Below are positions 17,925 to 27,236 of a stretch of DNA of 64,000 nt, piece by piece. The DNA lies in assembly GCF_023703465.1 (NCBI RefSeq), contig NZ_JAMQGP010000002.1, positions 620,001-684,000 of the forward strand, read 5' to 3'. The first letter of the stretch is position 1. Each line of letters begins with the position of its first letter. The position numbers and the translations under genes were made by a program. Below the pieces are notes generated by a model. The model saw only the letters and a program-made list of their open reading frames with translations, made no database searches and had not been told where the DNA came from. This stretch comes from Echinimonas agarilytica. GTDB taxonomy: Bacteria > Pseudomonadota > Gammaproteobacteria > Enterobacterales > Neiellaceae.

Positions 17925-19199
17925 ATGCGTAGCTTTCTCAAAATTTTTTCAAGTCTAACAACACTCATTGTGATTGTTGTTGTGATGATGTTGTTTTTTA
18001 TTTTCTCCTTGTCGCCTAATGTGCGACAGCAAAGCCCACTGACACCCGAACAAACTCGATTGGCGCATGACAAGTTACGCGAGATAAAAGACAACATTCA
18101 TCAGAGTAACGTGCCATTCCATGTGTATTTATCCAACCATGATTTAAATGCTTTTGCGGCACTGGCGTCACATAGTTTGGGCGGACTAACACTGCGCAGC
18201 GAATATGTTCCCGGTATTGTGCAAGTCAAAGCTGCAATCGATGTGCCTGTGGTGCCTGTGTACCTGAATATATCCTGTCACCTTATGAAGCAAGAGAAGG
18301 GTAATGACTTTTCAGAGTGTCGATTGGGACAATTGATTCTGCCGCGCGCATTCATATGGTGGTTATTGGACTCCACCGTCAGCTATTTGTTTGATGAATC
18401 TGCTGCTGAGCGCGTTCAGCGCTTGTTGACTCAGGCTGAAATGACAGAAAGCCGCGTGATATTACCTGTAGAGAATCACCAGAACTTGATTGCAAACGTG
18501 AAGGCTTCTGCAAAGAATGTAGTGAAGGTCATTAAACAATCCAATGGTAAAACCCAAGTAGATGCAGAAAAAGTGCAAGTCTATTTGCGACACTTAGAAC
18601 GGCTCAAACATCATTCATCGCTCGCTTATTATGTGGGGGAGACCATGGGGCTCGCGTTGAGTCGGTCGGCCACCGAAGGAGCCCAAGAGGAAAATACCGC
18701 TGCCATTTGGGCGTTAGCGATTAAGTTTGGCCATTGGCGATTTGCGCAGTTGGCCGGAGTTCAACCTCCAGCGAATACTCACCCTGTAACGCTTCGAGAT
18801 CGACACGATTTAGCGTTGCACTTTCTTTACTCGATTGTTTTAGAGCAGATTGGCGAAGCCGCATTTGGCTTGAAAATAGGTGAAGCGAAAGAGATTATGG
18901 ATTCTGCAAATGGAGGCTCTGGTTTTAGTTTTGCAGATTTGGCGGCTGATAAAGCAGGGCTTAGGTTTTCTAATTATCTAACCGCGCAATTGGAACATGC
19001 GGAAAGTGCTCAAGCACTGTTGGCATTTCGACATGATGAAAATTTATTTTTCCCGTCACTAGAAGGTTTGCCTGAGGGGCTTTCTGAAGATCAGTTTGTG
19101 GCCGAATTTCATTCTACAGAGTCAGATACTTATCGCTCTATTGTCGCCGATATACAAAACAGAATTAGTCAACTTGAGGTCTACACGATTTCTTTATGA
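17925..19199 (+). CDS. Membrane-anchored protein of unknown function
   Basis: 424 residues from the ATG at 17925, chosen because it begins MRSFLK just before a strongly hydrophobic segment (about 9-30, LTTLIVIVVVMMLFFIF). The frame is open 12 codons upstream. The rest looks soluble and would face the periplasm. About residues 50-140 contain YLSNHDLNAFAALASHSLGG and a beta-rich part; the C-terminal half is helical with RDRHDLALHFLYSIVL. No catalytic motif or named family recognised. GC and codon use look like the surroundings. Confidence 0.75.
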   Translation: MRSFLKIFSSLTTLIVIVVVMMLFFIFSLSPNVRQQSPLTPEQTRLAHDKLREIKDNIHQSNVPFHVYLSNHDLNAFAALASHSLGGLTLRSEYVPGIVQVKAAIDVPVVPVYLNISCHLMKQEKGNDFSECRLGQLILPRAFIWWLLDSTVSYLFDESAAERVQRLLTQAEMTESRVILPVENHQNLIANVKASAKNVVKVIKQSNGKTQVDAEKVQVYLRHLERLKHHSSLAYYVGETMGLALSRSATEGAQEENTAAIWALAIKFGHWRFAQLAGVQPPANTHPVTLRDRHDLALHFLYSIVLEQIGEAAFGLKIGEAKEIMDSANGGSGFSFADLAADKAGLRFSNYLTAQLEHAESAQALLAFRHDENLFFPSLEGLPEGLSEDQFVAEFHSTESDTYRSIVADIQNRISQLEVYTISL

Positions 19200-19224
19200 T
19201 TAGGAAGTGACGATAACGTTGCCC

Positions 19225-19244
19225 ATATGAAAAAATTTTCATAT
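19225..19244. repeat. AT-rich palindrome upstream of the EAL gene
   Basis: ATATGAAAA (19225-19233) and TTTTCATAT (19236-19244) are exact reverse complements around AA. It sits in the 166-base gap before the EAL-domain gene and may be an operator or a weak hairpin. Confidence 0.45.
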
Positions 19245-19365
19245 AAACAATCGTTTGCATAAAATTTACAGCTCAAAAAAAGTGTTTTTTTGGTGGTCAG
19301 GCGCTTGAATCTGAGTATTATTTGCGTAGACTTTGGCATGTCTTTGTTGGTTGATAGAGTCCTAT

Positions 19366-21669
19366 GTGCTGAACTCTTTTTTGAAGTCTTGGATTAGCAA
19401 ACACCTTCTCTTAAGTGATGTAAAGAAGGTGCATTCAACCGTTGATAACTGGCGTGTCAGTGCGTTGCGGATAATACTGGTATCAGGCTTGATCTTGTGT
19501 AGCTTGATCTTTATCGATAGCAGTATTGATGCCTACCAGTTGAACCTCACTCATATCATTCTCATTGTGAGCAGCTTTTACGCTGCCATGATTGTGCTGC
19601 TGCGATGCAGCCGCCGATATTTCTATGCGAGCTCGTACGGCTTACTCACGCTGATTTTGGCCGCCTGCATTTGTATCAACTTGTTTGTTCGCGATCATAC
19701 CTTGGTGTATTTGGGCGATATCTTTTTGTATTCCCTGCCGGTGGTCGGCCTTTTGCTGTTGGGCGTTCGAGTTGCAATGGGACTGATGATTGTAAACTTT
19801 ATTCCGTTCTATTTAGTCATTTCAGAAACAGTCTATTTCGAGTTAATTGAGCTCGATATAATGCTCGAACGCACTCCCATATACTTGCATGGTTTAGTCT
19901 TCTTATTTTTCAATTTTTGTATTCCCTTGTCGGCGGCTCGCGCTATTTCAGCGGCTAATAATTTGAGTAAGCAACAAAAGAAAACCAATCAAGCGTTAAG
20001 GCTTCACCACGACATGTACCGCTCATTATTTGTAGACTCAGCGGTGTCTCACCTGATCATTAACCAATCTCAATTAGTCATTGATGCTAATGCCTCGGCG
20101 CGACAACTACTGCAAATTCCTGCCTATAAATGTGATGGAAAATTACGACTGAGTGAATTGCTGCCTGCGCTGAAAATAGAACAAGCTTGTGGTGTGTTTC
20201 ATGTTGACAGTAATGGCCAAAATCGAATCGTACGGTTTAGTCAGAAAGCCATGGTTAGTAAGGGCTACAAAGTTTTTACTTTTGTTGATGTGTCGGCTGA
20301 GGTTGGGCTGCGCAAAGAATTACAAGTCAGTCAACGTAACTCTGAAAAAATAAAACGACTGGATGCTGCAACGGGGCTATTAAACCGTGCTAGTTTTGAG
20401 CGCAAACTTGAGCAACTCATTGCAGCCCACCGCTATGGACTTTCGGTTGCTGTGATAGAAGTGTGCAATGCGCAATATTTAAAGCAAAAATATGGGGCTG
20501 ATGTACTGGCGATAGCGATCAAAAAGGCGGTGGGTGATATTGCTATCACACCTCTAAAACCTTTGACCTGCGCCACGATTGATGAGCGACAAATTGCCAT
20601 TGTGTATGCCGAGCCGCTTGCCGATCGAGCTCTGAGAATGCTTGAGGCGGTCATGACCATCAATAAGACTCAATTCCAAATAGACGGGAAGTGGGTCAAT
20701 GTAGAGTTAAAAAGTGGCTTGGCAATGACATCCGCGCATGGCCAAAACGCTGCCGAAACTCTCAATAATGCAGTGTATGCGACAGGGCTAGCGAGCGCGC
20801 GGCATGCGACGTTATTCGACCCGTCACACATGCAGCGTTTTATTGAACGACAAGAGATCGCCGAGTTGCTCATTGAAGCCATCCGTAACGACGAATTACA
20901 TGTGATGTATCAAGCGAAAGTTGACTCAGATTCAAAATTAATTGGCTTTGAAGCGCTTTCTCGCTGGGACTCTCCTGTGCTCGGTTCGGTACCTCCAAGC
21001 GAGTTTGTCTCGGTTGCAGAGAGCCGCAATATTATTAATGAGTTAACGCGAGAATTGGTGCGTTCTGTGTGTGCTCAAATTCGAACATGGTTAGATGCAG
21101 ATCTACATGTGGTGCCGATTGCAGTGAATTTATCGGCTATCGACTTAGAAAAATCAGATTTTGTTGTTTTTATACTCGAAACCTTATCTGCCTACAAAGT
21201 GAAGCCCAAGTACATTGAACTTGAGTTAACTGAGTCGGCATTAGGGCGCAGCTCTTCTCAAATGAAAGAAACCATTACTACACTTTCGGATTGGGGGTTT
21301 ATGATCACCATTGACGATTTTGGAAGTGGCTATTCAAACCTCTCGAGGTTGCTGGAGTTCCCGGTTGATCGTCTTAAGATTGATCGCCAATTTGTGACGC
21401 GAATTCATGAAGACCCCAAACAGTCGCAAATTGTAGAAATGATTTTAGCCATGTGTAAAACCACGGGCATTGAATCCTTGGCCGAAGGCACTGAAATTCA
21501 AGCTCAGGTGGATGAATTGAAGCGGTTGGGGTGCTATCAATATCAAGGTTTTGGCTTTGCCAAGCCTGAGCGTCCAGAGTTCGTCGTGCAATGGTTACGC
21601 AAACCTTCAGCTTTGTTGCCAATGAATGCTGTGCGTCCGATACGTCAATCACCCTTGGTGCCTTCCTGA
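19366..21669 (+). CDS. Membrane c-di-GMP phosphodiesterase (degenerate GGDEF + EAL)
   Basis: 767 residues from the GTG at 19366, which has GAG 6 bases upstream; the frame is open to a TTG at 19333. Five or six membrane segments (about residues 30-190) form an unknown sensor. A PAS-like part follows (about 200-310), then a GGDEF fold (about 325-485) whose signature is replaced by a non-matching IDERQIAIV, so it should not make c-di-GMP. The EAL domain (about 500-750) looks active: FEALSRW, ELTESALG, DDFGSGYSNLS, LKIDRQFV, LAEGTE and YQGFGFAKP. Likely hydrolyses c-di-GMP, with the dead GGDEF domain as a possible GTP sensor (inference). Confidence 0.9.
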   Translation: MLNSFLKSWISKHLLLSDVKKVHSTVDNWRVSALRIILVSGLILCSLIFIDSSIDAYQLNLTHIILIVSSFYAAMIVLLRCSRRYFYASSYGLLTLILAACICINLFVRDHTLVYLGDIFLYSLPVVGLLLLGVRVAMGLMIVNFIPFYLVISETVYFELIELDIMLERTPIYLHGLVFLFFNFCIPLSAARAISAANNLSKQQKKTNQALRLHHDMYRSLFVDSAVSHLIINQSQLVIDANASARQLLQIPAYKCDGKLRLSELLPALKIEQACGVFHVDSNGQNRIVRFSQKAMVSKGYKVFTFVDVSAEVGLRKELQVSQRNSEKIKRLDAATGLLNRASFERKLEQLIAAHRYGLSVAVIEVCNAQYLKQKYGADVLAIAIKKAVGDIAITPLKPLTCATIDERQIAIVYAEPLADRALRMLEAVMTINKTQFQIDGKWVNVELKSGLAMTSAHGQNAAETLNNAVYATGLASARHATLFDPSHMQRFIERQEIAELLIEAIRNDELHVMYQAKVDSDSKLIGFEALSRWDSPVLGSVPPSEFVSVAESRNIINELTRELVRSVCAQIRTWLDADLHVVPIAVNLSAIDLEKSDFVVFILETLSAYKVKPKYIELELTESALGRSSSQMKETITTLSDWGFMITIDDFGSGYSNLSRLLEFPVDRLKIDRQFVTRIHEDPKQSQIVEMILAMCKTTGIESLAEGTEIQAQVDELKRLGCYQYQGFGFAKPERPEFVVQWLRKPSALLPMNAVRPIRQSPLVPS

Positions 21670-21781
21670 AACTGAATGTTTCTTGAGCAAATGAATCCGT
21701 GTCTAACCATTGGGCTGACACTGACTCTAATCCCCCGTATAGTAGCGTCATCGCGTTACTGACACTTGATGGACTCCCACA

Positions 21782-23704
21782 TTGAAAGCTGCAAAGTGCT
21801 TCTCTAAAGATGGATCTCTGGCCAAAAATATTGACCAGTTTCGGCCCAGAGATTCTCAAATCCAAATGGCTGAGGCAGTAGAAACTGCAATCAATCAAAA
21901 AGGGAAGTTAGTGGTTGAAGCAGGTACAGGAACCGGCAAAACATTCGCATATTTGGTGCCGGCTTTACTGAGCAAAGGTAAAACGGTGATTAGTACCGGA
22001 ACCAAGGCGTTGCAAGAGCAATTGTTTCATCGTGATTTACCCACAATGATCAAAGCCTTGGAGCTTGGACGGCCCATCGCCTTATTGAAGGGGCGCTCCA
22101 ATTATTTGTGTCGCTACCGAATGGACTTGCACTTAAAGCAAGCTGATACAGTGCTTGAGAAAGACTTGCAGGCAGATATCGTTACCGTAAAGCGTTGGGC
22201 TAACACTACAGAGTCCGGTGATATCGGCGAGTTAAATACGTTGCCTGAAGAGAGTCGTGTATATCCGTTTGTGACCTCGACTCAGGACAACTGCTTGGGC
22301 CGAGAGTGCCAAGATTATGAAGACTGTTATTTAGTCAAAGCCCGTAAAAAAGCGCAAGAAGCAGATGTGGTAGTGATTAATCACCATTTGTTTTTCGCTG
22401 ATATGGCAATCAAAGACACCGGTTTTGGTGAGTTGTTGCCTGATGTAGATACGCTGATCTTTGATGAAGCACACCAACTTCCCGACATTGCCACTTTGTA
22501 CTTTGGAACGTCTTTGTCCACTCGGCAATTAACTGAATTAAGTAAAGATGTGGAAGTGGCGTATCGCTCAGAAGCGTCCGACCAAGCGCAGTTGGCTAAA
22601 GCTGGCGCGAGATTAGGGCAAGCGGCACAAGATCTCCGGCTTTGTTTTCCTCGTGATCCCTCAAAGGGGAACTGGCGAGAGCAGATGAAAGTGTCGGATA
22701 TTCAACGCGCGGTGAAGCGTTTGTCAGATGATTTAAGTTTTCTATTCGACGTGCTTAAACTTGCACTTGGTCGTGGCAAGTTAATCGATCAGTGCTGGGA
22801 CCGATGCAGCCAGTACACCAACCAACTCAAAGCCATTTGTGCAACCGAAGAACTTGGCAATAGTTATTGGTTTGAAACAACCCCGCGACATCTGTCGATG
22901 AACTTGACGCCGCTTGATATCGCCTCTCGCTTTGCTGATTTTATGGCGCAAAAACACTCGAGTTGGGTGTTTACCTCGGCCACACTTAAAGTAGGCGATG
23001 GCTTTGGTCACTTCTCAGAGCAAATGGGATTATCTCAAACCAAAGAACTAAGCTTGCCCAGCCCATTCGATTACCCGACACAAAGCTTACTTTATGTACC
23101 GTCTCATTTACCCGAGCCCGTAGGGGGGCAACCTACTCCCAAGAACTTTGTGGAGGCCATTATGCCGCTAATTGATGCCAGTCCGGGGGGCGTCTTTGTG
23201 TTGTTCACCAGTCACCGAATGATGCATCAAGTTTCGGCTGAAATTACTGAAAAGTTAGTGCGTCCGGTATTGGTTCAAGGTAAGGGGAGCAAGCAAGTGT
23301 TGCTCGACGAATTTGTAAACGCAGGGAACGCGGTATTGCTGGCAACCGGTAGTTTTTGGGAGGGCGTCGATGTCCGTGGTGAAGCTCTGAGTTGTGTTAT
23401 TATCGACAAATTGCCCTTTGGCGCGCCCGACGACCCATTGTTAAGTGCCCGTATTGAAGATTGCCGGCGCTCCGGTGGAGATGCGTTTGGGCGGATTCAG
23501 ATACCGCAAGCAGTAATTACGCTCAAGCAAGGCGCAGGACGCTTAATTCGTGACGTTAGTGATCGGGGTTTGTTGGCGATTTGCGATTCTAGACTTGCAT
23601 CGCGTGGTTACGGCAAAACATTTTTAAGCAGTTTGCCAAATATGCCGAGGACTCGGCAATTGCAAACAGCGGTTAACTTTTTAAAACAACAGAAAGATTC
23701 ATGA
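21782..23704 (+). CDS. yoaA: ATP-dependent DNA helicase YoaA (DinG/XPD-like)
   Basis: 640 residues, very close to E. coli YoaA. Superfamily 2 helicase with an iron-sulfur cluster, linked to replication-damage tolerance. Walker A AGTGTGKT at 47-54; four Cys of the cluster in SNYLCRYR and DNCLGRECQDYEDCY; VVINHHLFFAD; DEAH box DEAHQLPD; ATGSFWEGVDVRG; and the terminal helicase motif QGAGRLIRDVSDRG. The start is a TTG, supported by alignment of the opening residues (DGSLAKNIDQFRPRD) with the E. coli protein. An ATG at 21769 is out of frame. Its stop overlaps the tsaB start. Confidence 0.95.
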   Translation: MKAAKCFSKDGSLAKNIDQFRPRDSQIQMAEAVETAINQKGKLVVEAGTGTGKTFAYLVPALLSKGKTVISTGTKALQEQLFHRDLPTMIKALELGRPIALLKGRSNYLCRYRMDLHLKQADTVLEKDLQADIVTVKRWANTTESGDIGELNTLPEESRVYPFVTSTQDNCLGRECQDYEDCYLVKARKKAQEADVVVINHHLFFADMAIKDTGFGELLPDVDTLIFDEAHQLPDIATLYFGTSLSTRQLTELSKDVEVAYRSEASDQAQLAKAGARLGQAAQDLRLCFPRDPSKGNWREQMKVSDIQRAVKRLSDDLSFLFDVLKLALGRGKLIDQCWDRCSQYTNQLKAICATEELGNSYWFETTPRHLSMNLTPLDIASRFADFMAQKHSSWVFTSATLKVGDGFGHFSEQMGLSQTKELSLPSPFDYPTQSLLYVPSHLPEPVGGQPTPKNFVEAIMPLIDASPGGVFVLFTSHRMMHQVSAEITEKLVRPVLVQGKGSKQVLLDEFVNAGNAVLLATGSFWEGVDVRGEALSCVIIDKLPFGAPDDPLLSARIEDCRRSGGDAFGRIQIPQAVITLKQGAGRLIRDVSDRGLLAICDSRLASRGYGKTFLSSLPNMPRTRQLQTAVNFLKQQKDS

Positions 23705-24399
23705 CAGTTCGAATTTTAGCTTTAGATACCTGTACTGAAACATGCTCTGCCGCCATACTCGTTGGCGACGAGATCATCGAACAACATCAGTTTGCCCCGC
23801 GCGAACATGCTAAGTTGTTGTTGCCTATGGCCCAGCAACTACTAGCCCAGGCAGCGTTGTCGTTATCGCAACTCGACGCAATTGCGTTTGGCCGTGGGCC
23901 CGGAAGCTTCACTGGCGTCCGTATTTGTACTTCAACAGCACAGGGATTGGCATTTGGTGCAGACTTACCATTGCTACCGATGTCGACACTGCAAGCGTTG
24001 GCGCAACAGGGCTATCGTTTGTCTCAGGTGCCACATCAAATTGCAGCAATTGATGCGCGCATGAACGAAGTGTACTGTGGTGCTTTCGAGCTCAGTTCGA
24101 AAGGGATGGTGAAATCCTGTGATGAGCGGATTGTTGCCCCTGAAAAGTGGATTGAACTGCTCGGCTCGAACAATGATGCATATTATGGCGTTGGGTCCGG
24201 ATGGGCTGCTTATCCGACTATGCAGCCACTGTCTGAACGCATCCAATGCCACGTAGAAGCTCTCTTTCCGCTGGCACAAGATATGGCTTATTTAGCCCAA
24301 TTCGCATGGCAAAATGGTGAGGCGGTAGACGCAGCGAAAGCGCAACCCGTGTACCTCCGCGATACCGTCACGTGGAAAAAACTACCCGGCCGTGAGTAA
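23701..24399 (+). CDS. tsaB: tRNA threonylcarbamoyladenosine synthesis protein TsaB
   Basis: 232 residues. Partner of TsaD and TsaE in making t6A at position 37 of ANN-decoding tRNAs. ASKHA-fold N-terminus ILALDTCTETCSAAIL, then FGRGPGSFTGVRI, the family hallmark, and DARMNEVYCGAF. It starts inside the yoaA stop (ATGA), so it is translationally coupled to yoaA, an order also known from enterobacteria. Confidence 0.96.
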   Translation: MTVRILALDTCTETCSAAILVGDEIIEQHQFAPREHAKLLLPMAQQLLAQAALSLSQLDAIAFGRGPGSFTGVRICTSTAQGLAFGADLPLLPMSTLQALAQQGYRLSQVPHQIAAIDARMNEVYCGAFELSSKGMVKSCDERIVAPEKWIELLGSNNDAYYGVGSGWAAYPTMQPLSERIQCHVEALFPLAQDMAYLAQFAWQNGEAVDAAKAQPVYLRDTVTWKKLPGRE

Positions 24400-24405
24400 A
24401 GCGCT

Positions 24406-24438
24406 AGCAAGTGAGTGCGGCAATACGGTTCACTTGCT
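24406..24438 (+). repeat. Hairpin after tsaB
   Basis: AGCAAGTGA (24406-24414) pairs exactly with TCACTTGCT (24430-24438) across a 15-base loop. No T-run follows, so termination would be weak or factor-dependent. Confidence 0.4.
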
Positions 24439-24502
24439 GAAAATCGAATACAAGTGCTAAAGTTACAAAGAGTTCTAAATTCAAAGGCAAAGGCTGACGG
24501 GC

Positions 24503-24793
24503 ATGCAAATTGGTTCGATTGGTGGAATTCAACCCACACCAACACCACCAGAACAACGTCCTACAGAACAATCGCAACAGTCGATTGAGCGCGTAGAGCA
24601 GGAGCGCGTGCGCGGTCAAGAATCTCAACAGCGTATCGAACAAGCGGCTCAAGCGTCTTTGGAGCGTGAGAATCTTCAATACGATCAACCCACCCCTTCT
24701 ACAAGTTCACCTGTTTCTGCTTACCAGAGCGTTGCAAACTTTGAACAACGTCAATCTGTCGAGCAACTGGTGGGTTTCGATATTTACGTCTAA
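24503..24793 (+). CDS. Small Gln/Pro-rich protein of unknown function
   Basis: 96 residues. Begins MQIGSIGGIQPTPTPPEQ, then a Gln/Glu/Arg-rich helical part (RVEQERVRGQESQQRIEQA) and a Ser/Pro-rich link before LVGFDIYV. No signal or membrane segment. The short N-terminus resembles small motility-related proteins only in style; I do not assign a family. The next gene starts 5 bases after its stop, which suggests a shared transcript. Confidence 0.65.
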   Translation: MQIGSIGGIQPTPTPPEQRPTEQSQQSIERVEQERVRGQESQQRIEQAAQASLERENLQYDQPTPSTSSPVSAYQSVANFEQRQSVEQLVGFDIYV

Positions 24794-24797
24794 CCCA

Positions 24798-25358
24798 ATG
24801 ACGACTTTCAAACATCGATCTAAATTGCAACGCGCTGTGATAACCATGGCTGCGATGTTGTTGTGTGCGTGTGCGTCAATGCAAGACGATTTGAAGGTAC
24901 CGGAAGGAACCGCGTTGGCGAGCTACCAACGAGTCATTCAATCGCCCAAAGAATACGTGGGCGAAGTGGTGCGTTGGGGCGGAGTCATTGCGTCAGTCAT
25001 CAATAAATCTGACTATTCGATGATCGAAGTGACCTATTACCCCATATCAACAACGGGTCGCCCAAATGTTGATGAACGCTATTCCAGTGGTCGCTTTCGA
25101 GCGAAGCTCAATGGCTTTGCTGATCCTATTGTTTATGCCAAAGGAAAAGCATTGACCGTGGTTGGCCAGCTTGAGCAACCACAGCAAGATACCATCGGGG
25201 AGTTCAACTATATTTTTCCCATTGTAAACATAGAGAAATACTATTTGTGGCAAGATTTACCCGACTATGATCCTAGGTACTATGATCCTTGGTATGGTCG
25301 AGGTTATGGCTATTATGGCCCATATTACCGTCACCCTTATCGATATTATCGTCATTAA
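24798..25358 (+). CDS. Slp-family outer-membrane lipoprotein
   Basis: 186 residues from the ATG at 24798. The frame is open 44 codons upstream inside the preceding gene, but only this start gives a signal peptide with the lipobox-like LCAC. The Slp domain (about 35-150) is recognisable by PKEYVGEVVRWGGVIASV, IEVTYYPIS, GRPNVDERYSSGRF and the KGKALTVVGQL strand. Slp proteins are induced in starvation or stationary phase in E. coli. The C-terminus is unusual: about 30 residues dominated by Tyr, Pro, Arg and Gly, ending in RYYRH. Confidence 0.88.
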   Translation: MTTFKHRSKLQRAVITMAAMLLCACASMQDDLKVPEGTALASYQRVIQSPKEYVGEVVRWGGVIASVINKSDYSMIEVTYYPISTTGRPNVDERYSSGRFRAKLNGFADPIVYAKGKALTVVGQLEQPQQDTIGEFNYIFPIVNIEKYYLWQDLPDYDPRYYDPWYGRGYGYYGPYYRHPYRYYRH

Positions 25359-25370
25359 CAAGGAACGAGC

Positions 25371-26195
25371 ATGAAACTGAATATGATGACTGTAGCAGCC
25401 CTAGTTTTGGGAACTATTACATTCAATGCCACTGCGAACAAGCAACTCGACGACATCATTGCGGATCAGCGCAGAGAAGCTCAATCAGTGCGCGATGAAT
25501 ATCGCCATCCAGTACAGACCCTAGATTTTTTTGGTGTGAAGCAAACCGACACAGTGATTGAGTTGTGGCCGGGCGGTGGTTGGTATACCAGCATCCTAGC
25601 CCCTTATTTAAAAGACAACGGTCAGCTCGTTGCTGCTAATTTTAAAGTGAATGGCGCTGACTTAGGCAATAAACGCGAGGCTTATTTCGCGAAAGCAGGT
25701 CAGCGATTTATAGATAAAGTTGAACAACATAAGGACTGGTGGGGACCACTGAAAATTATTGAATTTGCTCCGCCTGAAATGTCGAAGCTTGGCGCTGATA
25801 ACTCAGCCGATGTGGTGCTTACATTCAGAAACCTACATAACTGGCATGGCAATGGCGGCACCGATGAAGTGTTTGCTGCAGCCTACGCAGTGTTGAAGCC
25901 GGGTGGGGTTTTCGGTGTGGTTGAGCATCGCGGCAAAGTCGGTATTACCAGCGATGAAATTGCTAAATCTGGTTATATGAATGAGGACGAAACCATTGCC
26001 ATGGCTAAAGCTGCTGGCTTTCAATTAACAGCCAGCTCTGAAATTAATGCCAATGCAAAGGACACCAAAGATCATCCTAAGGGCGTGTGGACGTTACCCC
26101 CGTCATTGCGTTTGAAAGACCAAGACAAAGACAAGTATCTCGAAATTGGGGAAAGTGACCGAATGACCCTGAAATTTGTGAAACCTGCACTCTAA
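25371..26195 (+). CDS. Secreted class I SAM-dependent methyltransferase homologue
   Basis: 274 residues. N-terminal signal peptide (MKLNMMTVAALVLGTITFNATA). The Rossmann SAM-binding motif is VIELWPGGGWYTSIL, followed by LVAANF (acidic loop altered) and VVLTFRNLHNW, then LKPGGVFGVVEHRG. This is the type of predicted methyltransferase (COG4798-like) found with signal peptides in many proteobacteria. Substrate unknown. Since SAM is cytoplasmic, activity after export is doubtful; the role remains open. It ends in TAATG, shared with the hydrolase gene downstream. Confidence 0.85.
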   Translation: MKLNMMTVAALVLGTITFNATANKQLDDIIADQRREAQSVRDEYRHPVQTLDFFGVKQTDTVIELWPGGGWYTSILAPYLKDNGQLVAANFKVNGADLGNKREAYFAKAGQRFIDKVEQHKDWWGPLKIIEFAPPEMSKLGADNSADVVLTFRNLHNWHGNGGTDEVFAAAYAVLKPGGVFGVVEHRGKVGITSDEIAKSGYMNEDETIAMAKAAGFQLTASSEINANAKDTKDHPKGVWTLPPSLRLKDQDKDKYLEIGESDRMTLKFVKPAL

Positions 26196-27034
26196 TGAGA
26201 AAAGATTGGAGTCTCGATATTTCCCAATTGGTCATTCGAGGATGGCAGTCGGGGCCAGAGCATGGCCCCATTATTTTGGCCAGTCACGGCTGGCTCGATA
26301 GTGCTGACTCGTTTGTTCCCATTGCAGAAGCGGCTCCAGATCTTAGAATTATTGCGTTTGATTGGCCGGGGCACGGCTTGTCAGATCATTTGTCGTCAGA
26401 CGCTAATTATCATTTTGTTGATTGGGTTGACGTTCTCTATCAAATTGTCCTTTCGCTAAACTCACCGGTTATTTTGTTAGGTCATTCATTGGGCGCTCTG
26501 GCCAGTAGCGTCTATGCTGGGTGCTTTCCAGAGCATGTGAGAGGGTTGGTGATGATCGAAGGGTTTGGCCCAATTTCAGCCGATCCTGAAGAAAGTATCG
26601 GCTTAATGCGGAAGTCGTTGCGAAGTCGCGCGAAACTCAGAAATAAAAACAACACATCATATGTGAATGTTGAAGACGCGATAAAAGCTCGAATGACGGC
26701 ATCGCCCGACTTAACAATAGAGTCGGCACGATTAATCAGCGAGCGCAGTCTGGTGAGTTGTGAACATGGCGTGCAGTGGCGCTATGATCCACGCGTTAAA
26801 TCATTTTCGCCGCTAAGAATGAGTGAGGCACAGGCTCGAACCTATTTAAAAGCCATTGAATGCCCAACTTTGGTGGTGATCGGCTCGTCTGGATACCCAG
26901 AACTTGAAACGATTTTAAAAATGAGAGCAGGTCTCATTCATAAGCTTAAGTTGAAGGAGCTCTCAGGTGGGCATCATGTGCATATGGATGATGCAAAAAA
27001 TTTGGTGGAATGGATGAAATTAGAGCTATTCTAA
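26195..27034 (+). CDS. Alpha/beta-fold hydrolase
   Basis: 279 residues. Strand-turn-helix features of the fold: ILASHGWLDSADSF (oxyanion region), FDWPGHGLSDH, the nucleophile elbow LLGHSLGALAS with Ser, and GGHHVHMDDA supplying the His near the C-terminus. The acid is probably in LVVIGSSGYPELE. The start overlaps the methyltransferase stop, so they are coupled. Substrate unknown; similar proteins are esterases or lactonases. Confidence 0.9.
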   Translation: MRKDWSLDISQLVIRGWQSGPEHGPIILASHGWLDSADSFVPIAEAAPDLRIIAFDWPGHGLSDHLSSDANYHFVDWVDVLYQIVLSLNSPVILLGHSLGALASSVYAGCFPEHVRGLVMIEGFGPISADPEESIGLMRKSLRSRAKLRNKNNTSYVNVEDAIKARMTASPDLTIESARLISERSLVSCEHGVQWRYDPRVKSFSPLRMSEAQARTYLKAIECPTLVVIGSSGYPELETILKMRAGLIHKLKLKELSGGHHVHMDDAKNLVEWMKLELF

Positions 27035-27038
27035 ATTT

Positions 27039-27052
27039 CAAACGCTTGATTG
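27039..27052. promoter_or_regulatory. Candidate PsrA-type box upstream of fadD
   Basis: CAAAC-GCTT-GATTG, within TTTCAAAC....GATTGAAA, differs at one base from the (G/C)AAAC-N4-GTTTG pattern. It lies about 185 bases before fadD and just after the hydrolase stop. Match by eye only; the tetR neighbour of fadE has a better copy. Confidence 0.35.
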
Positions 27053-27236
27053 AAAATTTGCGCCAGCTCTCAAGCTGACGATCTTAATTACTGTTTTTGA
27101 GTGCTTTGTGTCAGGATTAAATTGTATAGAGTATTAACTCTAGTTTGAATCATGCAAAGTTGCCGTGTTGGGTAATACTATGACCACAAATTACGATAGT
27201 AAATTAATATAAAAATAGAGTGACAGGAGAGTGCGT

